From contig JACQUC010000081.1 in NCBI GenBank assembly GCA_016210495.1, positions 1 to 26,222 of the forward strand: 26,222 nt of DNA. The letters run 5' to 3'. The DNA is from Chloroflexota bacterium. Its GTDB lineage: Bacteria > Chloroflexota > FW602-bin22 > JACPRP01. Made by a program: the position numbers and the translations under genes. Below, piece after piece: positions 22,861-26,222 of the stretch (position 1 is the stretch's first letter; every line of letters starts with the position of its first letter). The notes beneath the pieces were generated by a model, which saw only the letters and a program-made list of their open reading frames with translations, did not search any database and was not told the origin of the DNA.

Positions 22861-23550
22861 TCATCTCCTTCGATCGACGAGCTTGTTCAGCGACTCCAGG
22901 AGCGGCTGGAGCGGCAGCGGCACAGCGGTGTCCATCGTACGTACCTCACGCCCCTTGTAAACGATGTCGTACTCGATCAGGTCACAGCAGCGGTTGGCGG
23001 GCAGATACTCCGTTTCAAGCTTAGCGAAGCCTGCGTCCTCAGCCTGTCTAAGGATTTCCTCGAGATCTTTCCGATCGAGGACGAAGGTATCGCCTCCGCT
23101 CTTCCGGCTTATTGTAACCTTGCCACTCGAATCGATGATCATTCGATCGTTCAGCCCCGCGATACCGCCACTCCGGCGAAACTCGATCACCGTGTGAGGG
23201 GACCTTGTGGCTGCGGCACTTGCTTTGCTGGGAGTCACATTCGGGGTTGCGACTGCCAGGTCCTTGGTCTTGGAAGGTAGCGCCGAAGAGGTGGCGGGCG
23301 CATCAGGGATGGATCCGGCGGGAGCTGTAGGCGATACCGCCGGTATGCCCGGCGTAGGCATGGGAGCGGGGCTCGTCGTGGCGGCCTGGGTCGCGGAGGG
23401 ATAAGATGCCGAGGAAGGTTGCGCCGCAGCAGGTTGACGTGGGGTACTAGGGGGAGTGGAAGTGACGGCCTGGCAACCGGCCACGAAACCGGCAGCAGCC
23501 ATCCCAGCCAAGATGGCAGGCATCCACCTCACACAACCGAGGCCCATCAT
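22861..23550 (-). CDS. Lipoprotein with an emfourin-like (M4 protease inhibitor) domain
   Basis: A 229-aa protein. Residues 1-26 form a lipoprotein signal with lipobox FVAGC (Cys26). Residues 27-118 are a Pro/Ala/Ser/Thr-rich tether. The C-terminal ~110 residues open VIEFRRSGGIAGL and continue with RMIIDSSGKVTI, LDRKDLEEILRQAEDAGF, a CC pair in PANRCCDLIEY and VYKGREVRTMDTAVP, then a closing LLESLNKLV. This resembles emfourin, the protealysin-associated M4 inhibitor family (R-x-GG-x-x-G start, D...Y.I middle). Emfourin genes typically lie beside their M4 target, as here: the protease gene starts 13 bp downstream. I infer a surface-tethered inhibitor protecting the cell. The ATG at 23550 is favoured (GGAG 9 nt upstream); ATG 23547 and TTG 23565 are alternatives. 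The family call is by eye. Confidence 0.75.
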   Translation of the reverse strand: MMGLGCVRWMPAILAGMAAAGFVAGCQAVTSTPPSTPRQPAAAQPSSASYPSATQAATTSPAPMPTPGIPAVSPTAPAGSIPDAPATSSALPSKTKDLAVATPNVTPSKASAAATRSPHTVIEFRRSGGIAGLNDRMIIDSSGKVTISRKSGGDTFVLDRKDLEEILRQAEDAGFAKLETEYLPANRCCDLIEYDIVYKGREVRTMDTAVPLPLQPLLESLNKLVDRRR

Positions 23551-23725
23551 CCCCTCGATCTCCAAACGCGACCGACCAGTGGGGCCGTCGGTTTCGCGCT
23601 TAGTCCCGCACAGTGGACCCAGTGGCGCCCGCCGAAAAGCCCGCCATCAGCGGAGGTCAGCGCGGCGCATCCACGCCCAACACTCGACCATTCGGCTGTG
23701 TGTCACAAGACTCCAGCCGAGACAG

Positions 23726-23755
23726 ATTGTAACAGCCCGGCCCCCGGGTTGTCAA
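23726..23755 (-). promoter_or_regulatory. Promoter of the inhibitor/M4 protease operon
   Basis: On the minus strand a perfect TTGACA (23755-23750), an 18-nt spacer and TACAAT (23731-23726). Transcription should start near 23719, giving a leader of about 170 nt before 23550. The spacer is almost entirely occupied by an inverted repeat. Confidence 0.7.
23732..23752. promoter_or_regulatory. Operator-like palindrome in the protease promoter spacer
   Basis: Arms ACAGCCCGG and CCGGGTTGT separated by CCC: nine paired positions with one G/T mismatch. It overlaps the -35 hexamer and fills the spacer of the leftward promoter, and ends 15 bp from the -35 of the divergent XRE gene. That is an ideal position for the adjacent XRE protein to repress the protease operon, though the binding specificity is unknown. 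Confidence 0.5.
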
Positions 23756-23767
23756 CATATTTGCTCC

Positions 23768-23795
23768 TTGCGCTGAGCGCTGGATTTGCTATAAT
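23768..23795 (+). promoter_or_regulatory. Extended -10 promoter of the XRE regulator, near-leaderless
   Basis: TTGCGC (23768-23773), a 16-nt spacer and a perfect TATAAT (23790-23795) preceded by the extended -10 dinucleotide TG (23787-23788). The +1 falls near 23802, only 3 nt before the ATG at 23805, and there is no Shine-Dalgarno. Confidence 0.7.
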
Positions 23796-23804
23796 GACTG
23801 TACG

Positions 23805-24050
23805 ATGACTGCTAAGCGCTTTTCGCGATGGCTTGAAGAGGAACTAGGAAGACGACGCTTGAGAGTCCGCCAGCTAGCGGCGAACCTGGACGTCAATTAC
23901 AGCTCCGTCGGCAATTGGGTGCGGGGCCAGCGCCTGCCTTCCGAAGAAAACTGCATCAAGATGGCCAACTACTTTCAGATGGACCCGGCCCGCATCCTTG
24001 AGCTGGCCGGATATGGTGCGGAGCGGCCCACCGAGGGTGCCAAACCCTGA
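23805..24050 (+). CDS. XRE-family helix-turn-helix transcriptional regulator
   Basis: An 81-aa protein that is essentially one XRE/Cro-type HTH domain: FSRWLEEELGRRRLRVRQLAANLDVN (helices 1-2), YSSVGNWVRGQRLPS (recognition helix and turn), then IKMANYFQMDPARILELAGY. There is no sensor domain, so it would act as a simple repressor or activator dimer, or be controlled by level. It is divergent from the inhibitor/M4 protease operon, and the two promoters are separated by only 12 bp with a palindrome in the other promoter, so it is the obvious candidate regulator of that operon. The ATG at 23805 is probably translated from a leaderless or nearly leaderless mRNA. It converges on rplI with a 77-bp gap. 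Confidence 0.88.
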   Translation: MTAKRFSRWLEEELGRRRLRVRQLAANLDVNYSSVGNWVRGQRLPSEENCIKMANYFQMDPARILELAGYGAERPTEGAKP

Positions 24051-24127
24051 GCCAGGTTGGAGGCCGGGGACGTCGGCGCGTCTACTTATCTACCTTGTGC
24101 ACGGCGCCCTCGTCGAGTTGCTACCTA

Positions 24128-24574
24128 CTACTCTCGCTCAACCGATACGGTTAGCTCTGGCACCAAGTCGTGCGCGAGGTGCACTGGCACCTGGAAGGTA
24201 CCCAAATGCTTTAGCGGCTCCTCCAACTCGATCTTCCGCTTGTCCACTTCCTGGCCCAGTCTTCTGCTGAGCTCCTCGGCAATGTCGCCGGCCGTTATCG
24301 ATCCGTAGAGGCGATGCTGCTCGCCAACCTTGGCTTTGAAAACCAACTCCGTTTCGGCGATTCTGTCCGCCAGCTTCCTGGCTTCCGACTCTACTTTCTC
24401 CGCGCGCTTTTGGGCCAACTGCTTCAGGCCAACCGCCTTCCTCATCTGGTCAGGGGTGGCCGCAACGGCCAGACCTCTTGGGACGAGGAAGTTCCTCGCA
24501 TAGCCGTCGGCCACTTCCTTAACCTCGCCGATACCTCCCAGACCTTTGACGTCTTGTTTGAGCAGGACCTTCAC
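24128..24574 (-). CDS. rplI: 50S ribosomal protein L9
   Basis: A 148-aa protein of exactly the usual length. The N-terminal domain MKVLLKQDVKGLGGIGEVKEVADGYARNFLVPRGLA is the L9 signature (G.v.eVkdGYARNfLiPkg.A), followed by the long connecting helix (residues ~45-75, charged) and the C-terminal domain with LYGSIT. It binds 23S rRNA at the base of the L1 stalk and helps to keep the reading frame. The GTG at 24574 has AGGAGG 6 nt upstream. It follows threonine synthase by 23 bp on the same strand, an unusual neighbour: L9 is more often found with rpsF, ssb and rpsR, or beside dnaB. Confidence 0.96.
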   Translation of the reverse strand: MKVLLKQDVKGLGGIGEVKEVADGYARNFLVPRGLAVAATPDQMRKAVGLKQLAQKRAEKVESEARKLADRIAETELVFKAKVGEQHRLYGSITAGDIAEELSRRLGQEVDKRKIELEEPLKHLGTFQVPVHLAHDLVPELTVSVERE

Positions 24575-24597
24575 TGAAACCCTCCTATGCGTGGACT

Positions 24598-25962
24598 CTA
24601 TCTGTCGGCCAGCAGCGAGCGCATACGTTCCTCGATCACGCGAACTACCTTCTCGCGATCCGGCTCTATCCTGATTGGTCGATTGGCAAACGTGCTGTTG
24701 ACCTTGCCGTGCCTGTGGGTAACATGTACCTCGGTTACGTAGTCCTCGTACAGCTCGTCCAGATGGTAGCGCAGGGTGTAGTCCGCGTCCTTGAGCATGT
24801 GGCCCGTCAGGATCGCCACCACGTCCTCGTCCCGGCTCACCTCCCGGTCGGTGCCCGTCGCAACCAGCCGCTTGATCCCCGCCACCGTCGTGGCTGCGGC
24901 CGGCTCACAACCGATGCCGTCCCTGCCAATAATGGCCTTCGCATCGGCAATCTCCTGCTCGCTTACCTCCGTGACCCAGCCGTCGGTCCATTCCATCGCC
25001 CGCTTAGCCTTCTTCCAGCTCACGGGCTGCCCGATCTTGATGGCCGTGGCCAGCGTTTTGGCATGCACTGTGATCAGCTTGTCCGGATGAGGGCTGATCA
25101 TAGTCTTGTAGAGAGGATCGGCCCCCTGAGCCTGAATAATCGTGATCTTAGGCATCCTGTCGATAAAGCCCAGGTCATACAGCTCTCTCAAGGCCTTGCC
25201 GTAGGAAGAACTGTTGCCAAGGTTACCCCCTGGCACGACGACGCGATCGGGCACGCGCCACCCTCGCTGCTCCAAGAGCTCGATCATAACAGTCTTCTGC
25301 CCTTCCAGGCGAAATGGATTCACCGAGTTAAGGACATAGATGCCCATTTCGGCCGCTACTTCCAGCACCAGCTTCTGCGCAACATCGAAATCGCCCATGA
25401 CCTGTAGTGTCAGTGCGCCGTAGTCGAGGGTCTGGCACAGTTTGCCGAAGGCCACCTGGTTATCTGGGATGAGCACGATTCCAAGCATACCTGCTCGCGC
25501 CGCGTAGGCGCTCATCGACGACGACGTATTGCCGGTGGAGGCGCACGCCACGGCCTTCATACCCAGTATGTTGGCTTGCGTCACACCGGTAGTCATGCCG
25601 TTGTCCTTGAAGGAGCCTGTGGGATTGTAGCCCTGATGCTTCATCTGCAGCCGAGACAGGCCGGCGTATTTAGCAGATATCGGAGCCTGCAAGAGCGGGG
25701 TATTGCCCTCGGGATAGGTTACGATCTGGCCTTCGTAATCGTAAAATGGGATAAGCTCACGGTAGCGCCATACGCCGCTTACGTCGATGGGCCGGTTCCA
25801 TTTCCTACGGTTGCGCCACGTCTTTTTCAGCTTATCCGGATCTACGCCGTGGAAATCGTAGACTACGTCCAGCAGATCGCCGCAATCGTCGCACCGATAC
25901 ATAACCCGCGAGGTAGGGTATTTGTCGTCTGTCAAGATGCACTTGAGTTTTGCCTTATTCAT
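24598..25962 (-). CDS. thrC: Threonine synthase (PLP-dependent)
   Basis: A 454-aa fold-type II PLP enzyme that converts O-phosphohomoserine to threonine. A small zinc-ribbon-like start (YRCDDCGDLL, Cys24 and Cys27) precedes PEGNTPLLQAP. The PLP lysine is Lys119 in NPTGSFKDNGM, the phosphate/PLP contacts are CASTGNTSSSMSAYAARAG and VPGGNLGNSSSYGKA, and SVNPFRLEGQKT follows. The CxxC start and TGSFKDNGM are typical of the archaeal/Gram-positive style ThrC rather than E. coli ThrC. The C-terminal ~65 residues after ILTGHMLKDADY form an acidic/basic tail. I chose the ATG at 25962; the frame is open to a GTG at 26007 but that text looks non-coding. The best Shine-Dalgarno (GGGAGG, 25984-25979) is 16 nt away and instead fits a three-codon ORF that overlaps this start. 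Confidence 0.93.
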   Translation of the reverse strand: MNKAKLKCILTDDKYPTSRVMYRCDDCGDLLDVVYDFHGVDPDKLKKTWRNRRKWNRPIDVSGVWRYRELIPFYDYEGQIVTYPEGNTPLLQAPISAKYAGLSRLQMKHQGYNPTGSFKDNGMTTGVTQANILGMKAVACASTGNTSSSMSAYAARAGMLGIVLIPDNQVAFGKLCQTLDYGALTLQVMGDFDVAQKLVLEVAAEMGIYVLNSVNPFRLEGQKTVMIELLEQRGWRVPDRVVVPGGNLGNSSSYGKALRELYDLGFIDRMPKITIIQAQGADPLYKTMISPHPDKLITVHAKTLATAIKIGQPVSWKKAKRAMEWTDGWVTEVSEQEIADAKAIIGRDGIGCEPAAATTVAGIKRLVATGTDREVSRDEDVVAILTGHMLKDADYTLRYHLDELYEDYVTEVHVTHRHGKVNSTFANRPIRIEPDREKVVRVIEERMRSLLADR

Positions 25963-25970
25963 CGAACCAT
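25959..25970 (-). promoter_or_regulatory. Three-codon upstream ORF overlapping the thrC start
   Basis: ATG GTT CGA TGA at 25970-25959: its ATG is 8 nt after GGGAGG and its TGA overlaps the thrC ATG as ATGA. Ribosomes would be placed on this minimal ORF and pass to thrC by termination-reinitiation. It could also be accidental, with thrC using the weaker GGGGAT just upstream. Confidence 0.45.
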
Positions 25971-26101
25971 CCCCGTTTCCTCCCACAACATGCCTACCTA
26001 GGCCCACTTTGGCGCCCGCCCTTGGGTGCCGGCAGCAGCCGCGAAGAAATCGCCGTTAATATTCTACAACAATTGACCGGCGTTAGCAGCAGTTCTACCT
26101 G

Positions 26102-26166
26102 AATCCGTGGATTCGTGCTCAAACCTTCACCCAACGGGTGAACCCTCACGAGGGAATCCACGGATT
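26102..26166. repeat. Large nested inverted repeat upstream of thrC
   Basis: Outer perfect 13-nt arms AATCCGTGGATTC (26102-26114) and GAATCCACGGATT (26154-26166), extended inward by CGTG/CACG across a 3-nt bulge. Within the loop is a second perfect hairpin, TTCACCC-AAC-GGGTGAA (26126-26142). In total about 65 nt fold into one compact two-storey structure. It may be a mobile palindromic repeat or a leader element, about 140 nt upstream of thrC. Confidence 0.75.
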
Positions 26167-26184
26167 TGGGTTCTACACACGTAC

Positions 26185-26213
26185 TTGACAAAGAAGCTAG
26201 GTAGGTTTACTCT
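26185..26213 (+). promoter_or_regulatory. Possible rightward promoter at the window edge
   Basis: A perfect TTGACA (26185-26190) is followed 17 nt later by a weak TACTCT (26208-26213) and an AT-rich TATATATAA run. It would read out of the window towards a gene that is not visible. Confidence 0.3.
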
Positions 26214-26222
26214 ATATATAAG

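Noticed and set aside
24051..24127. A terminator between the converging XRE and rplI genes
   Set aside because: Only a 5-bp GGCGC/GCGCC pairing over a long loop is seen, with no T-run on either strand.

Overview
The window (about 26 kb, GC-rich) looks like a Chloroflexota (Chloroflexi) chromosome. This is inferred from gene content only. The pointers are a DnaB / DnaD-domain / DnaC-like loader operon, a TAXI-type TRAP transporter beside several fumarate-reductase-like flavoproteins, a REP-family transposase with the GGGGCGAACGG-type palindrome, and two very large secreted proteases ending in a Y-[LF]-P-[LV]-V...GW tail. Two strong promoters sit so close to their start codons that the mRNAs would be leaderless or nearly so.

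Layout. (1) 1-8820, all minus strand: a flavoprotein plus TAXI-TRAP uptake cluster. It is read from a promoter near 8792-8820 through a ~365-nt leader into flavoprotein C, a TAXI solute-binding lipoprotein, a fused TRAP permease, flavoprotein B and flavoprotein A (cut by the window edge). A relic of a fourth flavoprotein gene lies between the permease and flavoprotein B. A REP-associated tyrosine transposase with a damaged HUH motif, and its palindromes, lies between flavoproteins B and A. (2) 8848-11646, minus: replicative helicase dnaB, a DnaD-domain protein and a DnaC/DnaI-like AAA+ ATPase in one tight operon. (3) 11887-15830, plus: a promoter, a 1191-aa secreted metzincin-type metalloprotease with Ig-like repeats, and a 56-aa VapB-like antitoxin followed by what looks like a decayed VapC start. 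(4) 16042-16605, minus: a MNT-type nucleotidyltransferase fused in frame to the first half of a HEPN domain. (5) 16698-23804: a divergent locus. A leaderless XRE regulator reads rightward. Leftward runs an operon of a lipoprotein with an emfourin-like (M4 protease inhibitor) domain followed by a 2049-aa M4 (thermolysin-family) protease carrying ten tandem PPC domains. The two promoters are back to back and a palindrome fills the spacer of the protease promoter. (6) 24128-25962, minus: ribosomal protein L9 and threonine synthase, the latter preceded by a three-codon ORF that overlaps its start codon, and farther upstream by a large inverted repeat.

How the parts fit. The first cluster reads as import of a small organic acid or similar anion through a TAXI-TRAP system, followed by cytoplasmic redox chemistry by amplified FAD enzymes. 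The substrate cannot be read from sequence. The most distinctive system is the XRE / emfourin-like lipoprotein / giant M4 protease locus. I infer a secreted protease whose inhibitor is tethered to the producing cell and encoded first in the same operon, possibly under local transcriptional control.
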